Of a DNA stretch of 64,000 nucleotides, positions 11,165 to 21,868 are shown piece by piece (position 1 is the stretch's first letter; every line of letters starts with the position of its first letter). Below the pieces are notes generated by a model. That model saw nothing but the letters and a program-made list of their open reading frames with translations, did no database searches and had not been told where the DNA came from. The translations under genes and the position numbers were made by a program. The DNA is from Taxillus chinensis (lineage: Eukaryota > Streptophyta > Magnoliopsida > Santalales > Loranthaceae). The stretch spans positions 26,547,543 to 26,611,542 of the forward strand of contig CM042092.1 in the NCBI GenBank assembly GCA_023512835.1. The letters run 5' to 3'.

Positions 11165-11241
11165 ATCAAAACTACGTCATTTTGATGCTGAGATTCACTT
11201 AATCAAAACTACGTCGTTTTGATGTTGTGTTGTCTATATAA
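11165..11241 (+). promoter_or_regulatory. LTR D promoter: two ACGT palindromes plus TATA box
   Basis: Two 22-bp palindromes (arms ATCAAAAC and GTTTTGAT, core TACGTC; the first copy has one arm mismatch) start 37 bp apart, and the second ends 12 bp before TATATAA. The same arrangement recurs in the LTRs at 33437 and 60000. The ACGT core is the type bound by plant bZIP factors, which is an inference here. Confidence 0.75.
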
Positions 11242-11750
11242 GGAGGAGAAGCCCCTCTGTTTTAGGGTTAGGGTTTGTTACTCCACCAGCCGTCGCAGAG
11301 AGAGAGAGAGAGAGGGAAGGAGAGCTTCTGGTGGCTGCCAGAGCGTCTTGCGTGGGTGGTCGGAGTCTTGCATGGAAGCAAGAGCAGGAGAACACACAAG
11401 GTAGGGGTTCTGTTCTTCCTAAATCCTTCTCTGTCCTAGGGTTCTAGGGCAGATTATGAAGTTAAACCTGTTTATATATATATGTAATCCATATAGGTGT
11501 GATCTCCTATATAGATGTTGGCCTTCAATGGCGATTTTGGTGTGTTTCTGGTGTTCGTGTGATGCATGAAAAGTGTTCGATAAAATGCCTGTGTGACATG
11601 CCTGCTACATGTTTGAGAAAATGCCTGTGCGACTGGGTTCATGAGCCTGTGAATTTATGTACACCAATTGTTTGGTTTTATACCTGTGAGGCTTTCCATG
11701 CTAAGTGTTTGATGTTATGTCTGTGCGACTAAGTGTGGCTATGTGTGCTG

Positions 11751-11858
11751 TGTTCTTGGAACCCGGTGGTTGTGGAAGCCCGGGACTGTTCTTGGAACCC
11801 GGTGGCTGTGGAAGCCCGGGACTATTCTTGGAACCTGGTGGCTGTGGAAGCCCGGGAG
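11751..11858 (+). repeat. 3 x 36 bp minisatellite in LTR D
   Basis: Three near-identical 36-bp units (TTCTTGGAACCCGGTGGCTG followed by TGGAAGCCCGGGAC) lie in tandem. The ORFs across it are repeat artefacts. The tract ends 502 bp before the LTR end; unrelated tandem repeats occupy the matching place in two related LTRs. Confidence 0.9.
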
Positions 11859-12363
11859 TGTTTATGTACCAACCTGTGTATGATTGTATTTGCTGCTATA
11901 GCCTGTAATTATATCTGGTGGAATAATTGTATCACGACACAGCACTTGTACACAAGGCATGTAGATATTAGGTGCATGGGATGGGTTGGGGAGACATGAT
12001 CCCTACTGAGCTGTGGTTGCTCACCCCTCCTACCATGTTGTTTTCTTAACAGGAACCTACAGGCGTTAGGTGGGAACACCAAGGTGGAAGTTCTGCTTGT
12101 GGCTTGCTCATTATTATTTCGAGTTATGCTGCTTTTCTTTATGTAGTTTTGTAACCCCAGTGGGGAGATATTGTAATGTGGAGTTCAATGTAATAAAAGT
12201 GTGTTTTGGACGTATTTGCTATGTTTGGACTCAATAAATATAAGATTATTCTCTGAATATAAAGTGTGAGGTGTATGTTGTATTCTAACCCCTCTATCCA
12301 ACTTGGGTAAAGGGAGGGTCACGTTCCGGTCTCCTCGGGTTGGAAATCCGGGGCGTGACAATA

Positions 12364-12376
12364 TGGTATCAGAGCA
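12364..12376 (+). promoter_or_regulatory. Primer-binding site of Tekay D
   Basis: TGGTATCAGAGCA begins three bases after the LTR end and is complementary to the 3' end of plant initiator tRNA-Met, the usual primer for Tekay-type elements. Confidence 0.9.
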
Positions 12377-12792
12377 TGGTCTAGTTGGCCTAGGGTAGTG
12401 GGCGGATCTGGTTATCCTGAGTCCTTTGGAGGAACCTGGAGGGACGTGCCTGATCAACACGGTCCTCTTGGAGCCTCTAAGGTGTATTTGGGGTAGTCCA
12501 GACCTGAGGTAGGATTTGCATGCATTGGCATTAGGGCACTAGTTGCATTTGTTGTCATGTGTGAAGGATGTGAATAACATGATTATGTGTGAACTGTGCA
12601 ACTCTGAATATTCTTGGAATGCCTTGGGTATGACTACAATGTGGACTGTGCTGTGTGCGATATTGATTGATGCAATGGTTAAAATGTGTGTGATGCCATG
12701 TACTGCTTGACTTGATAATGGGGTAGAGGTAGTCAACTTGTTAGTAGTCGAACGCGTTCTGACATTTGTGCTTCTTACTTCATGTAGTAAGA
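12377..12792 (+). other. Untranslated leader between primer site and gag of Tekay D
   Basis: About 415 bases of leader hold no supported ORF on the plus strand. The minus-strand ORF across 12539-13129 is a shadow of gag. The equivalent leader in Tekay H is 61705-62194. Confidence 0.6.
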
Positions 12793-15700
12793 ATGCCACC
12801 GAGGAGAGTGACGCGTGCGTCCGGGGTAGTGGCTGATGAGTCATCTGCCCATGAGGGCCCGGGTGCGGGACAGTCCGTTGGAGGACATGCACTATTGCTG
12901 GCGCAGCTGCGAGAAGGCATCCGGTTGGAAGTCCAAGAGCTGAGGGAGGGTATCCGGCAAGAAGTCCGGGAGGAGGTGCGCCGTGAGATGGCGGCACAGC
13001 AGGTGGTGCCACCCCCACCGCCACCACCAGCGGGGGAGCTACCCCGGGAGCGTGAGGGTTCTCCGCGTGGTATACCGACTCATGCAGAGGATGATGTGGT
13101 GACACGGTTCCGAAAGGAACAACCTCCACGATTTAAAGGGGAGGAGGACCCAGTGTTAGCTGAGCATTGGCTGAGGCAGATCGAGCATGTGTTTTCCTTT
13201 CTCCTACCCCGGGAGGAGGATAAGGTGAGACTGGCCATTCAGTAGCTGGAAGGGGATGCTCTGGAGTGGTGGTTGAGTGTCACGGGGAGCCATGCGGTGC
13301 AGTTCATGCTTTGGGAGGAGTTTCTACAGCTCTTCCATGATGAGTTCTTCCCGGAATCTTTGAGATGGCAGAAGAGAGAGGAATTTAGCAGCATGAAGGA
13401 AGGATCAAAGACGATGCCCGAGTATGAGCGGGAGTTCCGGAGCCTGAGTAGGTTTGCCCCCGAGACAGTGGCAAAGGAGGACCTGAAGGCCCACAAGTTC
13501 ACTCTGGGTCTTAGGCCAGCCCTTAGGCAGAGGGTGGCGATTCTACGTTTGAGGACCTATGCTGAGGTTATTGAGACAGCACGTATAGCTGAGAGGGAGC
13601 TGGAGGATGGGAGGCAGGTCCATCAGGGTCACCAGTTGCAAGGTGGGTCTGAACGCGATTCGGGGTCCAAGAGGCCTAAGACTGAGGAGAGAGATAGCAG
13701 TTCCTTCCGCAGCAGGGGACAGACGATGAACCCAGGGAGGTCTAGCTTTGGCGGTGGCAGACAGGGCGGTCCAGCAGGAGGTCTCCCCAGCGGTTGTCAC
13801 TGCTGTGGGGAGCAAGGCCACTTGAGGAAGGAGTGTCCAAAGAGGGACTGGAAATGCCATAGTTGTGGACGAGAGGGCCATCTGAGCCGGGTTTGCCAGA
13901 GTGGCAACAGGGGAGTTGGAGGCATGACATCCAGCACAAGGAGTGATGCCAGTTTTCGTGCACCAGCAGAGAGACCAGCTCGTCAGTGGCCGGCTAGTCA
14001 GGCAGGATCAAATCAGACCCGACCCCAGGGGAGGCCGGAGCGGCAGTAGACTGAAGCTGGAGGCAGCCTTGGCGGGAAGCGCCCAGTGAGTGAGCTGACC
14101 AGTGGCATGGGCCAAGGGAGGGTGTTTGCGCTGGAGGCGACGTACCCGGAGGAGGCTGAGCTACCACCCCCACCAGCTGAGGGTGGAGCAGGACCATCGG
14201 TGGTTAGAGGTACCCTTTTGATCTCCCGTACATTAGCTTCTGTTCTTTTCGATACGGGTGCATCGTGTTCGTTTGTTGCTGAGCTTGTGATAGATAGCTT
14301 GGGGTTAGCTTGTGTGGAGGCAGCGAAGCCCCTAGTTATTGAGTCTCCAGTGGGGGGTATGATTGAAGTGTGGCGTGTTTGCCGTGACTGTGTGTTAACC
14401 ATAGGAGAGGTGGAGCTGAGTTTTGACTTGCATGTAATGCCTTTGAGGATGTTTGACCTGATCTTGGGTATGGATTGGCTTATGGCTTTCCAGGCCAAGA
14501 TAGACTGTTATCGGTGGCAGGTATCCTTCGTGACACTTGCAGGGACCTCTTGCACCCTGCAGGGGGAGTGGGACTGTGAGGCGAGTCGGGCCGGGCCAAT
14601 GTTGGACCAGTGGGGTGCCATTACCCACAGGTTGGCAGCCCTGACCTTTGCTGAGGAGGGGAAGGTGGAAAAGAGGGTGTGGCCCGCTGTTGTGGACCAA
14701 TTTCAGGATGTTTTTCCTGAAGAGTTGAGGAGTTTGCCACCTAAGAGGAGTGTGGAGTTCACCATTGAGTTTGTGCCGGGGACGGGTCCGATTTCCCAAG
14801 TAGCGTATCGTATGGGGCCAGCTGAGTTGAGGGAGCTTCAGAGGCAAATCGAGGAGTTGGTGGGCCAGGGGTATATCAGACCGAGTACCTCACCTTGGGG
14901 TGCTCCGGTGCTCTTTGCAAAGAAGGAAGATGGCACACTACGCCTCTGCATAGATTACAGGAAGCTGAATCTGGTGACTGTGAAGAACAAGTATCCGTTG
15001 CCTCGGATAGATGACCTATTTGACCAGTTGAGCGGAGCCCAGTGGTTTTCCAAAATAGATTTACGGTCGGGGTATCATCAGTTGAGGGTTAGGGAGGAAG
15101 ACATCCCTAAGACGGCCTTTCGGTGCAGGTATGGGCACTATGAGTGGATAGTGATGCCTTTTGGGCTCACTAATGCGCCGGCAGTGTTTATGCATTTGAT
15201 GAACCAAGTCTTTGCCCCATACTTAGACTCGTTCGTGGTGGTGTTTATAGACGATATCCTGGTATATTCCAAGACCGAGAGGGAGCATGTGGAGCATTTG
15301 GCAACAGTGTTGCAAACCTTGAGGGATCAGCGGTTGTTTGCTAAGTTTAGCAAATGCGAGTTTTGGATGCAGGAGGTCCATTTCCTTGGCCACGTAGTAT
15401 CCGCTGAATGGGTTAGAGTGGACCCAGCCAAGATTGAGGCAGTATCATCATGGGAGAGGCCAACCAATGTTTTCAAGATTCATAGCTTTCTTGGTTTGGC
15501 AGGCTATTATCGCCGTTTTGTAGAGGGGTTCTCCCGTTTGGCGGCTCCTATGACGACGTTGACTAGGAAAGGAGTGAAATTTGAGTGGACGGACAAGTGC
15601 CAGCAGGCGTTTGAGACTCTCAAAACCCGTTTGACCACTGCACCTGTGTTGAGGTTGCCTAGGGAGGATATTCCGTATGAGGTGTATTGTGATGCGTCCA

Positions 15701-15901
15701 GGGTTGGTTTGGGGTGTGTGCTTATGCAAGAGCACAATGTGGTAGCTTATGGGTCAAGGCAGCTGAAGTCTCATGAGCAGAATTATCCTACTCATGATCT
15801 GGAGTTGGCGGCTGTCATCTTCGCCCTGAAGAGTTGGCAGCACTACCTCTTGGGGGAAAAGTTTGTGGTGTTCTCAGATCACAAGAGCCTTCAGTACATC
15901 T
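12793..15901 (+). pseudogene. Tekay D gag-protease-RT-RNase H polyprotein (truncated)
   Basis: The start chosen is the ATG at 12793 (MPPRRVTRAS), the position also used by Tekay A and H. One frame runs 12793-15901, broken only by TAG at 13243-13245 and 14047-14049. In order: Gag core (WLRQIEHVFSFLLP, FPESLRWQKREEF), two CCHC knuckles (CHCCGEQGHLRKEC, CHSCGREGHLSRVC), protease with [10 protein letters not shown], reverse transcriptase ([50 protein letters not shown]) and RNase H ([13 protein letters not shown]). It stops after DHKSLQYIF because a deletion fuses it to LTR sequence, which adds spurious residues ending YVVL. Integrase is absent, so it cannot act alone. Confidence 0.94.
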
Positions 15902-16148
15902 TTATTTCGAGTTATGCTGCTTTTCTTTATGTAGTTTTGTAACCCCAGTGGGGAGATATTGTAATGTGGAGTTCAATGTAATAAAAGTGTGTTTTGGACG
16001 TATTTGCTATGTTTGGACTCAATAAATATAAGATTATTCTCTGAATATAAAGTGTGAGGTGTATGTTGTATTCTAACCCCTCTATCCAACTTGGGTAAAG
16101 GGAGGGTCACGTTCCGGTCTCCTCGGGTTGGAAATCCAGGGCGTGACA
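15902..16148 (+). repeat. Remnant of the 3' LTR of Tekay D
   Basis: This matches 12114-12360, the last 247 bases of the 5' LTR, and ends GGGCGTGACA followed by the AGAAC duplication. The junction with RNase H shares TTA with both parents, consistent with end joining at a microhomology. Confidence 0.93.
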
Positions 16149-16153
16149 AGAAC
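16149..16153. repeat. Target-site duplication of Tekay D, right copy
   Basis: AGAAC is identical to 10596-10600. Confidence 0.95.
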
Positions 16154-19079
16154 ACACCCCAATCCAACGCGGGATGCATCACAATACACTTCATAAGGCA
16201 CTCCATCCCGTGGTAGACTCAAAACTGGTGCAGTAGTCAAACGAGTCTTCAATTCCTCAAAAGCTCGCTGACACTTGTCTGTCCACTCAAATTTAACTCC
16301 TTTTCGGGTCAGGGCTGTCATCGGTGCTGCTAACCGAGAGAACCCTTCCACGAAACGCCTGTAATATCCTGCCAGACCCAAGAAACTACGGATCTCAAAA
16401 ACATTCGTGGGCCTTTCCCAAGATGATACAGATTCAATCTTGGTTGGGTCCACTCTAACTCCCTCGGCAGATACCACATGCCCAAGGAAATGCACCTCTT
16501 GCATCCAGAAGTTACACTTGCTGAATTTAGCATACAACTGGTGGTCTCGGAGCGTCTGTAACACCAATGCTCCTCATGCTCCTCTCGGGTCCTTGAGTAT
16601 ACAAGGATATCATCAATAAATACCACCACAAAGGAATCTAGGTACGGGGCAAATACCTGATTCATCAGGTACATGAACACTGCTGGTGCGTTCGTGAGCC
16701 CAAAAGGGATCACTAACCACTCATAGTGCCCATATCTACACCTGAAAGCAGTCTTAGGAATATCCTCGCTCCTGACCCTCACCTGATGATACCCAGAACG
16801 CAAATCAATCTTTGAAAACCACTGTGCCCCACTCAGCTGGTCAAACAGATCATCAATCCTCGGCAAAGGGTATTTGTTCTTTACCATCACTTGGTTCAGC
16901 TTTCGATAATCAATACAGAGTCGTAGTGAACCGTCTGCCTTTTAGCAAACAAGACTGGTGCACCCCAAGGTGATGTACTTGGGCGAATGAAACTTTTATC
17001 TCCCAGCTCCTTTATTTGCTTTTGAAGCTCCCTCAACTCGGCAGGTCCCATCCGGTATGCCACTTGTGAGATAGGTCCCACTCCTGGCAATAACTCGATT
17101 GTGAACTCAACACTCCTGTGTGGAGGCAACTCCAGTAACTCCCCAGGAAACACATCCTGAAAATTCTCAACAACAACCGGCCACGCTCGTTTTTCAATAT
17201 TACCTTCCTCCTCAAAAGTAAGTGTAGCAAGTCTATGGGTAACATTACCCCATAGCTCTCTCGTCAGTCCAGCCCTCCCGGCATTCTCATCCCATTCCCC
17301 CACTAGGGTACAGGGTAATCCTGTGGGTGAAATAAATGACACCCGCCGCCTATAACAATCAATCTTAGCCTGGAAGGCCATTAACCAGTCCATCCCTAAA
17401 ATCAAATCAAAGGTCCTCATGGGCATCACATACAAATCAAATGTGACCTCAACATCTCCTATCGTAAGCATACACTCACGACACACTCGGTTTATTGTCG
17501 ATGCACCTCCCACAGGTGACTCAACACTCAAGGGCCTATCTGCCCTCACACAATCAAGTCCAAGGCTCTCAACCAAGGACTTAGCAATCAAGGAGCACGA
17601 AGCTCCGGTATCAAACAAGACAGCAACTATAGTGCGAGATATCAAAACCGTACCTCGAACCACCGAAGGTCCGGCTTTGCCTTCCTCGGAGGAGGGTGGC
17701 AACTCCTCCCGCTCGGGTGGTGCTGAAGTTAGCGCGAATACTCTGCCATGGCTTGCCCTGCTACTAGCCTCTCCTGTTTGTCCTTTGATCCCTGTCTGAT
17801 GTCCACTTGGACGATTCTCTGAACCGCCTTGTGGTTGCTTCTCTCCCTGTGGCCTTGCATGTGTGGAACCAGCCTGACTCGCCTGCCATGAATGTGTTGG
17901 CCTCGGAGTTGGGGCCCAAAAGTGGGTCTCACTCCTCCCTCCTGATGCGAATCCACCAGCTCCCCGGCTGTTCCCCTTACTGAAACACACCGTACTAAGG
18001 TGTCCTGTCTTCCCACAGCTATGGCACTGCAGGTGCTGCTTGGGACACTCACGTTTCATGTGTCCAGTTTGGCCACAACAAGTACACTCACGTGGGAAAC
18101 CTCCAGCTGAGTTGCCCGGTCCTCCAGAGTAACGGGACTTTGGTGGAGCCATTGGTGATTGGCCCTTGTCCCTGAGAAAACTGCTACCTCCAAGCTCAAC
18201 TCTCGGTCTCTTTGAGTCTCCCTGCTTATCGCGCGTACTCTATGCTAGCCGCTCCTGATGAGCCTGTTTACCCTCCTCCGGTCCTCTTTCCATAATCTTA
18301 GCTGTCTCCACGACCTCAGTATATGTCCTCAGCCACAGCATTTCCACCCTCTGCTTCAGGACAGGCCTGAGTCCCATGGTAAACTTATGGGCCTTCAGGT
18401 CCTCTCTAGAGATTGCCTCAGGGGCAAACCGGCTCAGTCCTCGGAACTCACGCTCATACTCAGACACAGTGCGTGATCCTTGTTTCAAACCACTGAACTC
18501 TTCCCGTTTCTGCCACCGCAAGGACTCCGGGAAGTACTCCTCATGGAACAACTAAAGGAACTCCTCCCATGACAAGGTTTGCATGTCCCGGCTACCTGAA
18601 ATGCTAAGCCACCACTCTAAGGCTTCCTCTTCCAACTGCCTGACTACTAACCTCACTTTATCCTCCTCCCGGGGTCGGAGAAAGGAGAACACGTGCTCAA
18701 TCTGTCGCAGCCAATGCTCTGCCGCTAGAGGATCAGCTCCTCCCTTGAACCTCGGTGGTTGTTCCTTCCGAAACCGGGTCACCACATCTTCCTCCTCCCG
18801 TCTCATCGGTATCTCTTGTCTACGTGGAGGCTCTGTCTCACGGGGTGGAGAAGATAGCACTGTCTGTTGTGCCATCATCTCCTGCCTAATCTCATCTCGG
18901 ATCTCTCCCCTGAGATCCTCTCGCATGCCTTGTACATTTTCACTCAAGGCCCTAACTTGGGCCATGATCCGCTCCATGGGATCATCGCCCTCCGTTTGCT
19001 TCCTTCCCTCTTGTCCAGCACGTGCAGAAGACTCATCCTCTACAGCTGGGGTAGCCCGGGTAACTCTCATAGGAGGCAT
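16149..19079 (-). pseudogene. Tekay A gag-protease-RT-RNase H (5' part of the polyprotein)
   Basis: The ATG at 19079 gives MPPMRVTRATPAVEDESS. One frame runs 19079 to about 16940, with TAG at 18552-18554 (inside EFL*LFHEE) and 18240-18242. Gag core (FRKEQPPRFKGGADP, FPESLRWQKREEF), two CCHC knuckles (CTCCGQTGHMKREC, CHSCGKTGHLSTVC), protease [10 protein letters not shown] and the start of reverse transcriptase follow. A one-base loss near 16940 shifts the frame; 16890-16570 carries [18 protein letters not shown] and [11 protein letters not shown] small deletion near 16563 shifts it again, into the RNase H ([13 protein letters not shown]), which Tekay D interrupts. It is inactive but well preserved. 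Confidence 0.93.
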
Positions 19080-19567
19080 TGTCTACACATTTCAAAAACA
19101 AGTGGAGTTGGAATCAATATCTCTCAAGCTCAGTACACCCTCACCTCTAGGACCATGAGGTACTCAAATAACATCTCATAAGTATACACATCATGTTCAC
19201 AGGATCTCAACATACATATTACAATCTCATACTTTAAAATTTTCAACACATCATAGTTTCCCAAATCAGCATGTCTCAACATATTCCACAGTATTCACAT
19301 TTCAATTCATTGTAGGCTCATTTCAAATTAATTACTCATTTCAAATCATGACACTCATATTATGATTAAGCTAGTGCCCTAATGCCAATGCATGTATGCA
19401 CCCCATCCCAAATGCAAATGCCCTACTCCTTGGTCTAACTACCCCTGAGTGCACCCTAGAAAACTAGATAGAACAACGGTGATCAGGCGTGTCCTATACT
19501 GCCTCCTAAGGGTCTCAGAAGCAGTTATCCCTCCCCACTATCCTAAGTCCACTAGACCATGAACTTG
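19080..19567 (-). other. Untranslated leader between primer site and gag of Tekay A
   Basis: About 490 bases separate the primer site from the gag ATG on the minus strand. No supported ORF is seen. The proximal part resembles the leader of Tekay D, including the CCAATGCATG-like block near 19385 and the CCTCC/GATCAGGCGTG block near 19480. Confidence 0.6.
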
Positions 19568-19580
19568 GGCTCTGATACCA
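19568..19580 (-). promoter_or_regulatory. Primer-binding site of Tekay A
   Basis: On the minus strand TGGTATCAGAGCC lies three bases inside the 5' LTR, complementary to initiator tRNA-Met. Confidence 0.9.
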
Positions 19581-19583
19581 TAT

Positions 19584-21431
19584 TGTCACGCCCCAAGTTT
19601 CCTTCTCCCAGGAAATGGGTAATGACTGCCCATGCCCGCACCCGAAGGGTCAAGGGTTCGGTGTAAACACCAAAGTGAGGACACCTAATGCGGGTGCTGT
19701 CCTATCCCTGTAACACAAGTCAACATGCCAAGGGGCACGTACCTGTTTCCATGCCAAGCACACCACCACAACATACATACATACAGTACTCACAACACAA
19801 TACATCAATTACATTGCTTAGAGGCTTCCAGCCCTTCTACAACCCACTAGGGAACAAGCTCCCAATAATAAAACCAGGGTACACAGTTCAAGCAAACAGA
19901 ATCTCAAATACAACAAAATAACCAAATGTATATATATATAAGGCCATACAACCTCAGTGGCCTACCAGCTCAGCTCTTCCGCCTATCGCCTACTAGGTCC
20001 TACAAAGAATAGTTCATAGGAGGGGTGAGCACACCACAGCTTAGTAGGGATCAAGTCTCCCCAATCCCGTCCCACTCTAAAACTATGCATGTCAAGTGGA
20101 TGCATGTGCTCGTGTAGTGACCTAAGCTAAAACAATAATCATCACCCAGTAAACACGCCTCATACCTCTGCCTGCACAGGAGGGCAGAGGACACCCCGCC
20201 ACCACGGCGACGTGACATGCCACACCAGGCAAATGTAAATCTCATCTCAAGGGGTGCAGTATAATGACTGTCCCATACTCAGCTCAATCCCCGCGTTTCT
20301 GGGGTTCTTATCTCAACTCCCCGCATTTCTGGGGTCCTCAACACACACATTTTAATATATACAACTCAACAATCTCAACTCAATAAACATAACTCAACAA
20401 ACATAGTACAAACATGCAACTCATTCAACATACAAAAAACTCAACTCAGAATGTAAAACAACAAATAGTCTCAGAACAATCAAATCATTACATATAACAT
20501 CACCTAACCCCTTATGGTCCCTAAAGTCCACACATTTCTCACACTCATAGTCTGGATCATAAACAACTTTTCAAAGGAAGCTTATCCACCTCAAGGGGAG
20601 CCCAAAACAAGTTGCACGTGATAACCTATTGCCACGTGCAGAGGCAAATTAACTCCTAACATCATTCTAACCATCCCAGAAGGTTCAGGGTCGATTTTTA
20701 GCCAAAAACAAGGTTGCACGTGAAAAGGTCATTTTCACGTGTAGAGGTATTTCAACTCATATGCCTCTAAGGAAGCTCCACCTAAAATTTGGGGCTATTT
20801 GGAGCAAGAATGAATCTGCAAGTGAAAAAGGCTTTTTCACGTGCAGGCTCCAAAACCTTCCTTTTATCATTCTAATCATTTTTCCCTAAAGAACCAACCT
20901 CAAATTCGTCTTAGTTTAGAAGTTATTGAGGTTCTAACCCCATAAATCGGGTCTAAATCCAACTCTGGCCTCACTCTCATTTGATTTCCCAATACCAGAG
21001 GCCTTAGCCAAGCCAAATACAGGGTTTTCCCAAAACTTTTCATCTACATAATCCCAAGACAATGGGTATACAAATGACCCCTAACCCAAAAGTATAAATA
21101 ATCTCACACAGAAATTCAGAAATTTAGAAAACTCAGACAAAAAACCCCAGATCATCCATAGGTTCAAGGTAGAATTTAGAAACTCAATATATATATAAAA
21201 GGTCCCTTCTCAACATCCCAGATCATCACATAAATTTTATTCTAGAAATCTGTAAGAGAGAGACGGCAATTAGAGAAAAACTTGAAATCCCTACCTCAAG
21301 TGTTGCAGAAAAGAATAGGGGAAAAGAATGGAGCGATATGTATCCCTGCTGCCTCAACGCCTCTGGCCTCCCGTCGTCTGTAGGAGATCCTTGATCGTCG
21401 AAACCCCTCCACTCGGGTCGTCTCCCTCTGG

Positions 21432-21466
<35 letters not shown>

Positions 21467-21868
21467 GCGTGTATGTGTGTGACGGCTGCAGGGAAGGTAG
21501 GGTTTGGTCCCCTTTTCTTTTCTCCTATTTTATTTCTTTTTATTTTGTTTTTAATAGAAGCCCAAGACCAAGTGCAGCCCAATGGTTAAGTAAACCCAAG
21601 AAGAAAGGCAAAACAGCCCACTCTCTCTCATATTGGGTTTTTCCCTTGAAGGGAGGCCCAAAATACAAACCCAGGTAATTTAAAAGGGAATATAAAATTA
21701 TTTGTGAAATCCCAAAAATACCCCTCAGGGCCTCAAATCCCAAATTTAGTCCAAGTACAGTCAAAATTCACCATTTGATGAGCATATCATTGTGCTGATA
21801 TTTATTTGTTAAAATAAGGTCTTTAACTCAATGCTGTCTCTAAGGCCTCTTAAAAATGGGTCCTTACA
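19584..21868 (-). repeat. 5' LTR of Tekay A
   Basis: This 2285-bp copy of 6298-8573 shares the same ends. The first G-box hairpin has decayed (GATAACC...TTGCCACG), and the CT tract at about 21436-21464 has a different length and flank. These differences could be counted to date the insertion. Confidence 0.93.

Larger units (their letters stand above)
10601..12360 (+). repeat. 5' LTR of Tekay D
   Basis: This 1760-bp LTR runs from TGTAATGACC to GGGCGTGACA. In order: hairpins at 10906-10934 and 11007-11034, two ATCAAAAC...GTTTTGAT palindromes at 11165-11186 and 11202-11223, TATATAA at 11235-11241, a GA-repeat leader near 11298, a 3 x 36 bp minisatellite at 11751-11858, and AATAAA near 12190 and 12233. 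It shares this layout with the LTRs at 33437-35200 and 60000-61688. Confidence 0.94.
10601..16148 (+). mobile_element. Tekay/Del-type chromovirus D, internally deleted
   Basis: A plus-strand element lies within Tekay A and is flanked by perfect AGAAC duplications. It has a complete 5' LTR (10601-12360), primer site (12364-12376), gag, protease, reverse transcriptase and part of RNase H, then jumps directly to the last 247 bp of the 3' LTR (15902-16148). Integrase, chromodomain, polypurine tract and most of the 3' LTR are missing. The junction shows a TTA microhomology. The shared 247 bp of the two LTRs differ, as far as I can see, at a single base (CCGG against CCAG), so the insertion is young. 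Confidence 0.95.
6298..21868 (-). mobile_element. Tekay/Del-type Ty3 chromovirus A, complete but interrupted
   Basis: This is a full-length element read on the minus strand: 5' LTR 19584-21868, initiator-tRNA-Met primer site 19568-19580, gag-pro-RT 16149-19079, RNase H-integrase-chromodomain 8738-10600, polypurine tract 8574-8592, 3' LTR 6298-8573. Flanking 5-mers TGAAG (6293-6297) and TAAAG (21869-21873) look like a target-site duplication with one G-to-A change. It sits inside solo LTR B1 and is interrupted within RNase H by Tekay D. The two LTRs are very similar by eye, with scattered substitutions and a length change in the CT repeat, implying fairly recent insertion. Internal frames carry four TAG stops and two frameshifts, so it is inactive. 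Confidence 0.93.

Noticed and set aside
11705..11999. ORFs with EPGGCGSPGLFL or CSWNPVAVEARD repeats
   Set aside because: They are produced by the 3 x 36 bp minisatellite in LTR D. Both frames are open because the unit is a multiple of three.
12539..13129. 196-residue minus-strand ORF across the Tekay D gag start
   Set aside because: Antisense shadow of gag. The same shadow occurs at 62022-62498 opposite Tekay H gag.
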